In this document: positions 1 through 8,075 of the stretch, piece by piece | Numbering within the stretch: the stretch's first letter is position 1 | Layout of the letters: the number at the start of each line of letters is the position of its first letter | NCBI RefSeq assembly: GCF_030186535.1 | Contig: NZ_JASNVW010000002.1 | Coordinates: 144,001-208,000, forward strand | Direction of reading: 5' to 3' | Source of the DNA: Ignisphaera cupida | GTDB lineage: Archaea > Thermoproteota > Thermoprotei_A > Sulfolobales > Ignisphaeraceae | DNA length: 64,000 bases | The notes under the pieces: model-generated | The model's database searches: none | The model's input: the letters and a program-made list of their open reading frames with translations, nothing else | What the model was told of the DNA's origin: nothing | Translations under genes and position numbers: made by a program

Positions 1-1
1 C

Positions 2-1207
2 AAGCCTTGGCTTGGTGCTGGAAGAGTACAGTCACCTGTTTTATTATGGACTGTCAACAGATATGTTGAATATAAAGCAAATCAAGGTCATGCAATAGTC
101 GTTACAATTCTTGGATATAAACATAAGCTATTTTTAGGATCCATAGACAAGGCTAAGGCTGAGGAAATAGCTAGGAGAATCTATGAAAAAGGTGTGAGAA
201 TAGCTGATGTGAAATACGAGGAAATCGTCTTGAATCCGCCACCCCCATATACAACAGATACTTTATTAGCAGAAGCAAACATGCTTTATGGGTTTTCAGC
301 ATCGAAGACAATGTCATTAGCTCAAAACCTATTTGAAATGGGTTTAATAACCTATCATAGAACAGATTCAACAAGAATTTCATCAATAGGCATGGCCATA
401 GCAAGAGAAGCATTAGAGAAAATGAATTTAAGTGCTTTTTACATGCCCAGGTCATGGGATAGGAATATAAGAGGTGAAGACGCACATGAAGCAATAAGAC
501 CAACAACGCCATTGAATTCCGAGGAAGTTGTTGAGGCTATTATGCGTGGTGAACTAGGATTTGCAACAAGAATATCACACGATCATTTAAAGCTTTATGA
601 CCTTATATACAGAAGATTTTTGGCAAGTCAAATAGTGCCTGCAAAAGTATTGTATGCTACAATAGTTATGGATTTTGATGGAATTATACAAACTATTTCA
701 TTACCTGTGGATATAATTGAGCAAGGATTTACATTTGCCTATCCAATTAAAATATACAATCAATTCAGAAAACTTTCAGCTGGCACTATCATAAAGATTG
801 ATCATGTTGAAGTGATAAAAACATCTAGTGTGAGACTCTATAAAGTTTCAGATTTAGTGTCGATGATGAAAAGCCATGGAATTGGAAGGCCAAGCACATA
901 TGCAAAGGCTATAGACAATAATGTTAGACATGGCTATATGATTCTAAGTAAAAAGAAAAAGGTTGCAATTCCAACTAAATTAGGTTTAGATGTCGCTGAC
1001 ATACTTTCAAGAGAATTTCTAAATTTAGTTGGAATTGAATTTACGAGAAACCTTGAAAAACTTATTGATGAAGTCGAGAAAGGATCTATTGATATTAAAG
1101 ATGCACTTGCATTTATAAAATCTAGAGTTGATGAAATATGGATTAAGACACATGATAATCATTTAACACATTTAACACAATTTGATTTAATTTCAACATC
1201 TCTCTAA
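2..1207 (+). CDS. rgy: Reverse gyrase, C-terminal topoisomerase IA part (5' truncated by window edge)
   Basis: This is the C-terminal part of reverse gyrase, the ATP-dependent enzyme that introduces positive supercoils and marks hyperthermophiles. The frame is open from base 2, so the real start lies outside the window; the ATG at 194 is internal. Motifs are GAGRVQSPVL near the left edge, PPPPYTTDTLL, and the active-site motif LITYHRTDSTR. The catalytic tyrosine codon is at 353-355. DAHEAIRPT and GIGRPSTYA follow. The wording of these motifs fits reverse gyrase better than a plain archaeal topoisomerase I, but the helicase-like N-terminal half is not visible. It converges with alba across a 40-base gap. 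Confidence 0.88.
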   Translation, partial: KPWLGAGRVQSPVLLWTVNRYVEYKANQGHAIVVTILGYKHKLFLGSIDKAKAEEIARRIYEKGVRIADVKYEEIVLNPPPPYTTDTLLAEANMLYGFSASKTMSLAQNLFEMGLITYHRTDSTRISSIGMAIAREALEKMNLSAFYMPRSWDRNIRGEDAHEAIRPTTPLNSEEVVEAIMRGELGFATRISHDHLKLYDLIYRRFLASQIVPAKVLYATIVMDFDGIIQTISLPVDIIEQGFTFAYPIKIYNQFRKLSAGTIIKIDHVEVIKTSSVRLYKVSDLVSMMKSHGIGRPSTYAKAIDNNVRHGYMILSKKKKVAIPTKLGLDVADILSREFLNLVGIEFTRNLEKLIDEVEKGSIDIKDALAFIKSRVDEIWIKTHDNHLTHLTQFDLISTSL

Positions 1208-1247
1208 ATAAATATTACTTAGCAAACTAAAATTTACTGCTAAAGCT

Positions 1248-1523
1248 TTATTTCTTTGCAATAGATATTTTTATATATGAAACTCTTCTTCCTTTAATCA
1301 ATAGGCTTCCTATCTCAACATTCTTAAGCGTTACTCTATCACCTAATCTTGAAGCAAGTGTGTTGTATAGTGTAACTGCTCTATGTATATGTCTCCCTCT
1401 ACCAAGAATTTCAATGACATCAGCCTCTCTATTCAAACTCACTATAGCTTCAAGCACATATTCTCTTAGAGGCCTATTTCCAAGCACAATTGTTTTTGTA
1501 TTGCCAGTAGGTGCTGTACTCAT
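1248..1523 (-). CDS. alba: Alba family DNA/RNA-binding chromatin protein
   Basis: A 91-residue Alba protein, the abundant dimeric archaeal chromatin and RNA-binding protein. Family signatures are TIVLGNRPLREYVLEAI (strand 1 and helix 1), EADVIEILGRGRHIHRAV, where a basic loop replaces the usual KARG region, and a C-terminal basic hairpin GRRVSYIKISIAKK. Length is normal for the family. Its promoter region is shared divergently with the downstream phosphoribosyltransferase gene; on the minus strand an AT-rich box reading TTATATTTTA lies about 35 bases upstream of the ATG. Confidence 0.93.
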   Translation of the reverse strand: MSTAPTGNTKTIVLGNRPLREYVLEAIVSLNREADVIEILGRGRHIHRAVTLYNTLASRLGDRVTLKNVEIGSLLIKGRRVSYIKISIAKK

Positions 1524-1600
1524 GTTAAAAACCTTCTAGTAAAGCATTTATACACAGCTATAAAATATAAATTTATCATTTTGTAGCAATATTATTTTAG

Positions 1601-1609
1601 GTTTAAAAA
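1601..1609 (+). promoter_or_regulatory. Putative TATA box of the phosphoribosyltransferase gene
   Basis: The run GTTTAAAAA lies about 25-30 bases before the expected transcript start near 1630 and just ahead of the ribosome-binding site at 1635-1642. This spacing implies a short leader, so translation should rely on the Shine-Dalgarno sequence and not on leaderless initiation. The assignment rests on position and composition only. Confidence 0.4.
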
Positions 1610-1634
1610 TTTTGTGCTGTAATGAGTATTGACT

Positions 1635-1642
1635 AGGAGGTG
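1635..1642 (+). promoter_or_regulatory. Strong Shine-Dalgarno sequence before a gene without a standard start codon
   Basis: AGGAGGTG is a near-perfect anti-16S match. In the phosphoribosyltransferase frame it is followed by ATT (1648) and ATA (1651). An in-frame TGA at 1630 closes the frame upstream. No ATG, GTG or TTG occurs before the ATG at 1699, which is 56 bases away and too far to be served by this site. Confidence 0.7.
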
Positions 1643-1650
1643 TATTTATT

Positions 1651-2241
1651 ATAGCAGATACAGATACAAGTTTTTTAGTACTAACATGGAATGATTTAAT
1701 GGCACTTAGTCTAGAGCTTGCAGAAAAGATATTTTTGTCAGGCTTTAGACCAAGCATCGTTGTTGCAATTCTTAGAGGAGGTTACATTGTTGCAAAACTT
1801 GTTAGTGATTATCTTGGTATAGACGAAATAGCAACAACAGAGATAAAATTTTATAGAGGTATCGGTGAAAAGGGTGAGAAACCCATAATATCCACACCTC
1901 TTATTCGCAGCATAAAAGATGAGAAAGTTCTTATAGTAGATGATGTTGCAGACTCTGGTAGAACCCTTCAAGTGGCTATAGATCTTGTGAGAATATATGG
2001 AGCAAAAGAAGTAAAAACAGCAACTCTATATCTAAAGCCATGGTCTATAACAGTACCAGATTACTATGTTGCAGAAACAAGAAGCTGGATTGTTTTCCCA
2101 TGGGAAGTAAGTGAAATTTTGAGAGAATTAGCAAAAAAGCTTGGAGGTTTCGAAAAAGCTATAAGCATACTCAACTTAGAGAAATACTATAACAAAGAAA
2201 TAATAGAAAGAATAGTAAAAATAGCAAAACATAAAGCTTAA
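1651..2241 (+). CDS. Purine-type phosphoribosyltransferase, probable non-ATG start
   Basis: Type I phosphoribosyltransferase using PRPP, probably with a purine base (COG2236-like, hypoxanthine/xanthine type). The PRPP loop VLIVDDVADSGRTL is intact, and SIVVAILRGGYIVAKLVSDYL matches the family N-terminal substrate loop. Homologous proteins begin with a short strand followed by W-x-D/E, and that segment (LVLTWNDLMALSLELA) is encoded upstream of the first ATG at 1699. I therefore place the start at ATA 1651 (ATT 1648 is possible), eight bases after AGGAGGTG. Starting at 1699 would remove the first strand. The substrate base cannot be decided from sequence. The gene is followed closely by tRNA-Glu. 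Confidence 0.8.
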   Translation: MADTDTSFLVLTWNDLMALSLELAEKIFLSGFRPSIVVAILRGGYIVAKLVSDYLGIDEIATTEIKFYRGIGEKGEKPIISTPLIRSIKDEKVLIVDDVADSGRTLQVAIDLVRIYGAKEVKTATLYLKPWSITVPDYYVAETRSWIVFPWEVSEILRELAKKLGGFEKAISILNLEKYYNKEIIERIVKIAKHKA

Positions 2242-2272
2242 AGCCTCTGAACAATAATAAGATTATTGCTGT

Positions 2273-2347
2273 GCCGCGGTAGTATAGCCCGGTCAAGTAT
2301 GCGGGCCTTTCGAGCCCGTGACCCGGGTTCAAATCCCGGCCGCGGCA
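2273..2347 (+). tRNA. tRNA-Glu (TTC)
   Basis: A complete cloverleaf of 75 bases. The acceptor stem GCCGCGG pairs with CCGCGGC, with discriminator A2347. The anticodon stem CGGGC/GCCCG encloses the loop CTTTCGA, giving anticodon TTC (glutamate). The T arm is CCGGG-TTCAAAT-CCCGG. No intron is seen and CCA is not encoded, since the sequence continues CACTAAAC. It is highly GC-rich against its AT-rich surroundings, as expected for a stable RNA in a hyperthermophile. Confidence 0.97.
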
Positions 2348-2493
2348 CTAAACACATAACAAACAATATTTTATTTTATTATTTAAATAATAGTAAACTT
2401 CTATAGTTATGTTAACAACTACATTACATTAAGAAACTTAGTTTTGTAATTAAGGATCTTGCCTCTAAGTTGTGAATGGAAGTTGAGTTAAAA

Positions 2494-2796
2494 TCAGAAA
2501 TAGTTTTCTATTGTTAATCTTATATACAAATATTCTTCACTACAATACATGGCTATTTCTTTAGGCAACGTGTTTTTATCTGTACATGGTATTGCAACTT
2601 CATGATTTTTGAGTAGAGCTTCTTTGATTCTTTGTGGCAACATTTCAATGTTTATTTGACCAACATGTCTACATATTGAGATGTGTGTAAGGAAATGTCT
2701 ATATGTTGATGTATCAGGTGACTTGATTTCACATAGCCTGATACTAGCTTTCAACAACTTTTGTGACCTTTGAAACTTTTTGTTTGACATAGCCAA
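2494..2796 (-). CDS. Possible small protein at the 3' end of the hydrogenase operon
   Basis: An open frame of 100 codons overlaps the last 53 bases of the hydrogenase small-subunit gene in another frame. The part beyond the overlap (from SPDTSTYRHF onward) has protein-like composition and two cysteines, but I recognise no family. The only ATGs before the unique part (2796 and 2790) lie inside the overlapping gene, with no clear ribosome-binding site, so the true start is uncertain. It could be a translationally coupled accessory protein of the complex, or a chance frame. Confidence 0.35.
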   Translation of the reverse strand: MAMSNKKFQRSQKLLKASIRLCEIKSPDTSTYRHFLTHISICRHVGQINIEMLPQRIKEALLKNHEVAIPCTDKNTLPKEIAMYCSEEYLYIRLTIENYF

Positions 2797-3232
2797 GCGC
2801 TAACAAAAGTCCATAGATTATGGCCTCCGGCCTTGCAGGGCATCCAGGAACATATACAACCCTATCTATTTCTACTCCTTGCTCTTTTAGTATTTCTTTT
2901 AGCTTTGGAAATCCTCCTATAGTTGAATATGTATTCCACCAAATTCCTCCACCAACAGCGCAAGAACCTATGGCAACGACTATTCTTGGTCTTGGAACAG
3001 CATTTAATGTTCTTATAACCTTTGGAAGCACCTCTCTCGTCACAGGACCTGTAAACAATATCACATCAGCATGCCTAGGAGATGCAACTAGTTTTACCCC
3101 AAATCTTTCAGCATCAAAGTATGGGGTTAGCGCATCAAGAATTTCAATATCACATGCATTACAAGATCCACTATTCAAATGGAAAACCCATGGACTTCTT
3201 CTAATGTTCTTCAACTTCTCATCTAATTTCAT
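2744..3232 (-). CDS. mbhJ: Group 4 [NiFe] hydrogenase small subunit (MbhJ/HycG/NuoB-like)
   Basis: Small subunit of a membrane-bound [NiFe] hydrogenase. It carries the [4Fe-4S] cluster nearest the nickel site and passes electrons between ferredoxin subunits and the large subunit. The four cluster ligands are Cys24 and Cys27 (SGSCNACD), Cys91 (AIGSCAVGG) and Cys131 (VPGCPARPE). This is the compact NuoB-like form of 162 residues without a Tat signal, as in group 4 enzymes. It overlaps the upstream ferredoxin subunit gene by four bases and is the last clearly identified subunit gene of the operon. Confidence 0.93.
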   Translation of the reverse strand: MKLDEKLKNIRRSPWVFHLNSGSCNACDIEILDALTPYFDAERFGVKLVASPRHADVILFTGPVTREVLPKVIRTLNAVPRPRIVVAIGSCAVGGGIWWNTYSTIGGFPKLKEILKEQGVEIDRVVYVPGCPARPEAIIYGLLLALGYVKQKVSKVTKVVES

Positions 3233-3750
3233 GTAGAAGCGCCAAATCTAATGCTAATTGCTTTAGCAAAGAGTTTTTTTCTACAATCTGAACATAGATT
3301 AATGTATTCTTCTGAAACAGGTTGAGACTTTATAACACTTCTAAGTTCGGATGTAGGCCCTATAGGCTTTCCACATATAGAACACTTACTCGTTCTATGA
3401 ATAACATATTCCTTAAGATCTTCAAGATCTGTTGATGCAAGTTCGAATTCCTTTGTTACACTAATGGCGTTTGCCGGGCAAACGTCAGCACACATTCCAC
3501 AGAATATGCATCTTCCCTTGAAATATTCTATGATTATATTATCTTTTTCAAACTTCATAGATAAAGCATTTGGTGGGCAAATCAATACACAGGCTCCACA
3601 TCCCCAGCACTTTGTATTATCTATGCTTATAGCACCTCTAAATGATTCTGTAACTAATGGAGCTCCAAATGGATATTTAATTGTAACCCTACCTGTCTTC
3701 AATCCAATTGTTACGATTTTAGTTAATTTAGCTATTTTATCTACTTGCAT
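3229..3750 (-). CDS. mbhN: Hydrogenase ferredoxin subunit with two [4Fe-4S] motifs and a zinc-ribbon-like tail (MbhN/HycF/NuoI-like)
   Basis: Electron-transfer subunit of the hydrogenase. Two CxxCxxCxxxC motifs are visible (KCWGCGACVLIC and RCIFCGMCADVC). A C-terminal CxxC pair (SKCSICGKP and NLCSDCRKK) forms a likely zinc ribbon, a known feature of HycF/EchF-type subunits. I chose the ATG at 3750 over the one at 3762 because it sits behind GGGAGGAG; both are in frame. The gene overlaps the end of the large-subunit gene and the start of the small-subunit gene, so expression is tightly coupled. Confidence 0.9.
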   Translation of the reverse strand: MQVDKIAKLTKIVTIGLKTGRVTIKYPFGAPLVTESFRGAISIDNTKCWGCGACVLICPPNALSMKFEKDNIIIEYFKGRCIFCGMCADVCPANAISVTKEFELASTDLEDLKEYVIHRTSKCSICGKPIGPTSELRSVIKSQPVSEEYINLCSDCRKKLFAKAISIRFGAST

Positions 3751-5386
3751 ATCTCCTCCCATAAAACAAATTCACAAATTTTTTAGAATCTGATTTAATA
3801 TCATGTATAACTATTGCTCTATCTGTACATGAAAAACAGGGATCTATACTTGCAATAGTTAGAAATGCATCTGCTAGTGGAGCTCCTCTTAACATAACTT
3901 TTAAAGCAGGAAGATTTTGATATGTTGGAGCTCTAACTCTCCATCTATAAGGTCTTCCCAAGCCAGTTATAATGAAATGCAAATCTTCACCTCTAGGCGC
4001 TTCCACAGCTCCAACAGCTTTTCTAAAAGGTGGAATTTCATAGGATTCCACAGCTATAGGTCCTTTGGGCAAAGCATCTAGAAGCTGCTCCACAATGCTA
4101 ATACTTTCAAAAACTTCATCAATTCTCACTAAAGTTCTTGCTAAGTTATCTCCCTCGCTATATACAGGCACTTTAAACGAGGTGTATCTGTATGCAAAAT
4201 ATGGATAGTTCTTTCTAACATCTCTTTCAAGACCAGAACCTCTTGCAACAGGTCCTACAACACTTAATTTTCTCGCATCTTCCTTGGGTAAAACACCTGT
4301 TCCACTTGCTCTTTTAACTATCTCAGGTACTGAAACCAAAACATCTACAACTTTCTTGAACTCATCTCTAACATTCCTCAAAATTTCCAAGGCTTTTCTC
4401 TTCTTAGACTCATCAATATCTCTTCTAACACCACCAACAATATTTATTCCATAAGTTTTTCTAGAACCTGTTAAAAGCTCTGCAAGCACCATCACTGGTT
4501 CTCTTATTCTCCACAACTGCATAAATCCAGCATCATAGCCTAGAATATGTGCTGCAATGCCAAGCCATAGAAGATGGCTATGAATTCTTTCAATCTCTAA
4601 AACAATTGATCTTATAAATTGTGCTCTTTCAGGTACTTCTATTTTTGCTGCTTTTTCAACTGTTAACACATAACATGATGAATGAACAAACCCACATATA
4701 CCACAAATTCTCTCAGCTAAAAACGGAATGGTTTTGTATGTGAATCTAGGAGATTCAGCAAGTTTTTCAATACCTCTATGAACATGAAAACCTCTGTAAA
4801 AAACATCAACAACTTTTTCACCTTCAACATAAAGTTCAAAGTATTCAGGTTCGTGAAGTATTGGATGGTAGGGGCCTATGGGAAGACCAACCTCCTTCGG
4901 AAGCTCTTCATCAAATTTGCTAAACTCACTCTGAGGTCTGTAATCATATGAAAAATCTTTTCTAAGTGGATAAACATTTTCAGGCCAATCCTGTGGAAGA
5001 ATAAACTTTGGCTTATCTTCATGACCACTTATCCTTATACCAACCATATCCCTTGCTTCAAGCTCACACCATTCTGCAGGTGGAACAATATCTGATATTG
5101 TAGGTGTATAGTCTTTATCAGAACCTGATACTTTCACAACAACATCTACACCCATTTCATCAAGTCCAAATATGTGATACAATGTGAATCTACTGTTAAT
5201 CTCTCTTTCATCAACTCCTGCACATGTTTTTAGAAATGCATTATTTTCGTAAAGCCATTTTGCAAACTCCTTCAAATTATCTTTTGTAATTTCAACAATT
5301 ACTGTATTATCTGAAACTGTTTCTATAAATCCACCCAAATCCTTAATTTTATTTTCAATTGCTTTGAGATTAGATGATAAACTCAT
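3737..5386 (-). CDS. [NiFe] hydrogenase large subunit, NuoC-NuoD fusion (HycE-like)
   Basis: Catalytic subunit for reversible proton reduction. Residues 1 to about 145 form a NuoC-like domain and the rest a NuoD/hydrogenase large-subunit domain, as in HycE; in Pyrococcus Mbh these are separate proteins (MbhK, MbhL). Both nickel-binding pairs are intact: RICGICGFVHS with Cys228/Cys231 and DPCFSCTDR with Cys517/Cys520. It is therefore a real hydrogenase and not a complex I or Mbx relative. After Arg523 a 26-residue tail remains, similar to the tail removed from HycE by its maturation protease. The start ATG at 5386 follows the NuoH-like gene by one base. Confidence 0.93.
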   Translation of the reverse strand: MSLSSNLKAIENKIKDLGGFIETVSDNTVIVEITKDNLKEFAKWLYENNAFLKTCAGVDEREINSRFTLYHIFGLDEMGVDVVVKVSGSDKDYTPTISDIVPPAEWCELEARDMVGIRISGHEDKPKFILPQDWPENVYPLRKDFSYDYRPQSEFSKFDEELPKEVGLPIGPYHPILHEPEYFELYVEGEKVVDVFYRGFHVHRGIEKLAESPRFTYKTIPFLAERICGICGFVHSSCYVLTVEKAAKIEVPERAQFIRSIVLEIERIHSHLLWLGIAAHILGYDAGFMQLWRIREPVMVLAELLTGSRKTYGINIVGGVRRDIDESKKRKALEILRNVRDEFKKVVDVLVSVPEIVKRASGTGVLPKEDARKLSVVGPVARGSGLERDVRKNYPYFAYRYTSFKVPVYSEGDNLARTLVRIDEVFESISIVEQLLDALPKGPIAVESYEIPPFRKAVGAVEAPRGEDLHFIITGLGRPYRWRVRAPTYQNLPALKVMLRGAPLADAFLTIASIDPCFSCTDRAIVIHDIKSDSKKFVNLFYGRRYASR

Positions 5387-5387
5387 A

Positions 5388-6254
5388 CTATTTCACCGTA
5401 AGCATGTAAATTAAAAGTGTTAAAATCATTAAAATAATCATGGTCTTAAGCATAGTTGCAGGCCCTATATCTACACGAGTTCTAGCAAGTATAATACTAA
5501 TGATGCTTGTGGTTATCCATATAATGAATGTTAACAAGGTTATTACAAAGAATGTATATAGCTCTAAATGCACGTTAAACAACTTGAGAAGAACATAGCT
5601 AAGAACTTCTGAAAGAACATATCTTTTAATATGGAGAGAATACATTGCAACTCCTAGCAAAGGTCCTGAAAGCTCTATATTTACTCCACTTGCAATTTCT
5701 GGTTCTGCTTCAGCAATATCAAAAGGTATTCTGCTACTAAGAACATAGCAAGACAAGGCTATTATAATCAACAACATTAATTTTAAAGGAAGAGAAGCAT
5801 TAATGAAAAGAACTGTGGCAAGTGATGGCAAGAAGAAGGATTCTGTAGATAAAACAATATGAAATTCTCTAAAAACTCCTATAGAGGCAAATGGATTATT
5901 AAGGGCTATTGACCTAGTTATAAAGAATGCTGTAGATATTGATAGAAACACTATGAAAAGAGTCTTTACAACTATTAAATTGTTGAATAGAATTAAGATT
6001 TGAAGAAGTATAGCTGTTGAGGCTATAAGAAAAAGTTCTAACATTGTAATAATGAGTATTCCATAACCCGTTATAACAAGTTCTTTACTAAACAACTTAG
6101 CTATGTCAAACCAACTTTGTAGTAAGCTTCTAATAAAACCTCTTGGCCCTACTCTAGACTGAATTAATGATTTAACTTTTCTTTCAATGCTATCATAAAT
6201 AGGTGCTAAGAGAAATGGCAAAAGCAATATTAACAAAATACTAATGAGCACCAA
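5388..6254 (-). CDS. mbhM: Hydrogenase membrane anchor, NuoH/HycD/MbhM-like
   Basis: Integral membrane subunit with about eight hydrophobic segments that anchors the hydrogenase arm and links it to the ion-translocating subunits. Signatures are IYDSIERKVKSLIQSRVGPRG and the acidic loop SRIPFDIAEAEPEIASGVN, typical of the NuoH family. The first codon is TTG at 6254, overlapping the end of the preceding gene (CAT-TAG region) by 14 bases; downstream TTG codons are alternatives. The gene lies directly before the large-subunit gene, the normal place in group 4 hydrogenase operons. Confidence 0.9.
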   Translation of the reverse strand: MVLISILLILLLPFLLAPIYDSIERKVKSLIQSRVGPRGFIRSLLQSWFDIAKLFSKELVITGYGILIITMLELFLIASTAILLQILILFNNLIVVKTLFIVFLSISTAFFITRSIALNNPFASIGVFREFHIVLSTESFFLPSLATVLFINASLPLKLMLLIIIALSCYVLSSRIPFDIAEAEPEIASGVNIELSGPLLGVAMYSLHIKRYVLSEVLSYVLLKLFNVHLELYTFFVITLLTFIIWITTSIISIILARTRVDIGPATMLKTMIILMILTLLIYMLTVK

Positions 6255-6573
6255 GTATTATCACCATTATGAGAAACGCTATTGTTAATAAAATCCCTGC
6301 CCAAAGAGATGAAAGTAAAAGTGATTTTTCGGCTGATTGCTGCAAGAATTGCACAAATATTGAGAAACCCTTAGCTATTCTAGCCACCCCCTCCTCGACA
6401 TTGTGAAGATAAAAGATTTCTCTTATCTTTTCAGCATTTGAAAGATAAGACATTTTTACTGGAAATATGGACTTTTTTATCTCAATACCATAGACTATCC
6501 TTGGCGCTAAAGTTGATACTCTATTACTTTTCCCAGAAACTTCTTCTAACTTTTCTTCTCTCCTGTTATTCAA
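6241..6573 (-). CDS. Small MbhI-like subunit (amphipathic helix plus one membrane span)
   Basis: A protein of about 110 residues with a charged N-terminal half, an amphipathic stretch (EEGVARIAKGFSIFVQFLQQ) and a C-terminal membrane span. This resembles the C-terminal arm of NuoL and the separate MbhI subunit of Mbh, a lateral helix that clamps antiporter subunits. I place the start at TTG 6573, seven bases after GGTGGTG; this TTG overlaps the TGA of the preceding antiporter gene. The hydrophobic anchor and position support the call, but sequence conservation in this family is weak. Confidence 0.6.
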   Translation of the reverse strand: MNNRREEKLEEVSGKSNRVSTLAPRIVYGIEIKKSIFPVKMSYLSNAEKIREIFYLHNVEEGVARIAKGFSIFVQFLQQSAEKSLLLSSLWAGILLTIAFLIMVIILGAH

Positions 6574-8075
6574 GGTCTTGCACCACCAAGCCAACTCTCA
6601 GAAACTCTAAAGATTTTTTGAGACTTATATACAATATATATTACCAGTATTAAGAATATTAGCGAAATTGTCATGATCATACCCAAAATAGTTCCATAAA
6701 TTATTTGCTGCTCAAATAAAATTGAAAATGATAGTGCAACAGAAATTGCTATTGTTGTAACCACTGGTAAAGCTAGCTGTCTTAATAAATTTAAATCTAT
6801 TCGAGGAAGTATCCTTATTGTTGAAGAGCCAAAGTGCGTCATCAGGTATTTAGCTCCATATCCTATGCTAAAAACAATTTCAATAGCTACAACAATAAGT
6901 AGAACAACTATTGGCGAAGCTGATATGAGGTTAGTTACAAGTGAGAGTATTGTTAAGAATTTTGCTAGGAAACCTGGGAGTGGGGGGACACCAATAAGAG
7001 ATAGAATTGATAGTAAAACTGCAGTACTTTCTAATGGATATACTCTGGATATGTATCCTAAGCTTCCAATATCTCTTGTATGAGCAATTATTTCAACAAC
7101 TCCTGAATCCATAAACAATGCAGCTTTGAAAAATGCATGCGCCAGTACATAGAATAAGGTTGCTTGCAAAGCCTCAACAGAATTAAACTTCACATACATG
7201 CTTAGCAAAATACTCATAACACTTGTATGCGATATTGTGCTATAGGCTAGAATCCTCTTTATATCTGATTGTGCAAGAGCTAGTAATCCACCATATACAG
7301 CTGTGATGCTTCCACAAATCATTAGGGTATATACATAAACATCTTTATTTATCGATGGATATAAAGATAACAGGTAAAGTCCATAAATTCCCATTTTAAC
7401 CATAAGCCCAGATAACATTGAAGATGCAGGTGCTGGAGCTATTGAATGAGCATCTGGTAACCAAAAGTGTAAAGGTGCTATAGCAGCTTTAGCTAAGAAT
7501 CCCACAACACATAGAATTGTTAGTATAGGTGAGCCTTGTATTGCTGGCTCAATACTTGTTATACTCACTGTATATGCTTTTTCAACACCTGTTAATGCAA
7601 TTAATGCAAACAATGTTATGTCTGCTGGAACCATTGACACTAGGAGATACCTTATACCTGCTTCAAGAGCATTTCTATTACCTTGTGTAAACCACTCAAA
7701 AGTTATTAGTACAAATCCTATGAGTTCTGCAATAATCCAAAACGTAATAAACTCTATCAAGTATTTGGATATAAATGTGAATGTAATTGAAAGCGAAAAA
7801 GCATCTACAATTAACTGTAAATAAGGTAGTCCATACTTGTGTTTAGCATAGTTAGCTGTATATATTGAAACAATACATGCTATTACACAACTGGAAATGG
7901 CAAGTATTTTAGCAAAGATATTTTCAACAAACAATAAGGTGTAGAGCAAAATAAGAATATATCCAAGAATTCGAAGAATTGCACCATGTTTTTTATCAAA
8001 TAGTTTTGCAGAACCACCTAATAATATAAGTATTGTTGAAAGAATATATGTAGTATATCTATATAGGTCTGCCAA
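6570..8075 (-). CDS. Antiporter-like proton/sodium-translocating subunit (NuoL/M/N, MrpD/MbhH type)
   Basis: Polytopic membrane protein of 501 residues from the Mrp antiporter/complex I pump family. Hallmark residues are present: Glu117 in the span FWIIAELIGFVL, Lys196 in GFLAKAAIAPLHFWLPDAH, and Lys227 in SGLMVKMG. This subunit thus keeps the charged residues used for ion translocation, unlike its partner at 9636-11201. It is encoded between the four-cluster ferredoxin and the MbhI-like gene. With the Mrp genes further upstream, the complex has two antiporter-type subunits. Confidence 0.9.
   Translation of the reverse strand: MADLYRYTTYILSTILILLGGSAKLFDKKHGAILRILGYILILLYTLLFVENIFAKILAISSCVIACIVSIYTANYAKHKYGLPYLQLIVDAFSLSITFTFISKYLIEFITFWIIAELIGFVLITFEWFTQGNRNALEAGIRYLLVSMVPADITLFALIALTGVEKAYTVSITSIEPAIQGSPILTILCVVGFLAKAAIAPLHFWLPDAHSIAPAPASSMLSGLMVKMGIYGLYLLSLYPSINKDVYVYTLMICGSITAVYGGLLALAQSDIKRILAYSTISHTSVMSILLSMYVKFNSVEALQATLFYVLAHAFFKAALFMDSGVVEIIAHTRDIGSLGYISRVYPLESTAVLLSILSLIGVPPLPGFLAKFLTILSLVTNLISASPIVVLLIVVAIEIVFSIGYGAKYLMTHFGSSTIRILPRIDLNLLRQLALPVVTTIAISVALSFSILFEQQIIYGTILGMIMTISLIFLILVIYIVYKSQKIFRVSESWLGGARP

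Noticed and set aside
194-1207. Separate gene starting at ATG 194 within reverse gyrase
   Set aside because: The same frame is open to the left edge with typical topoisomerase sequence (GAGRVQSPVL), so the ATG is internal.
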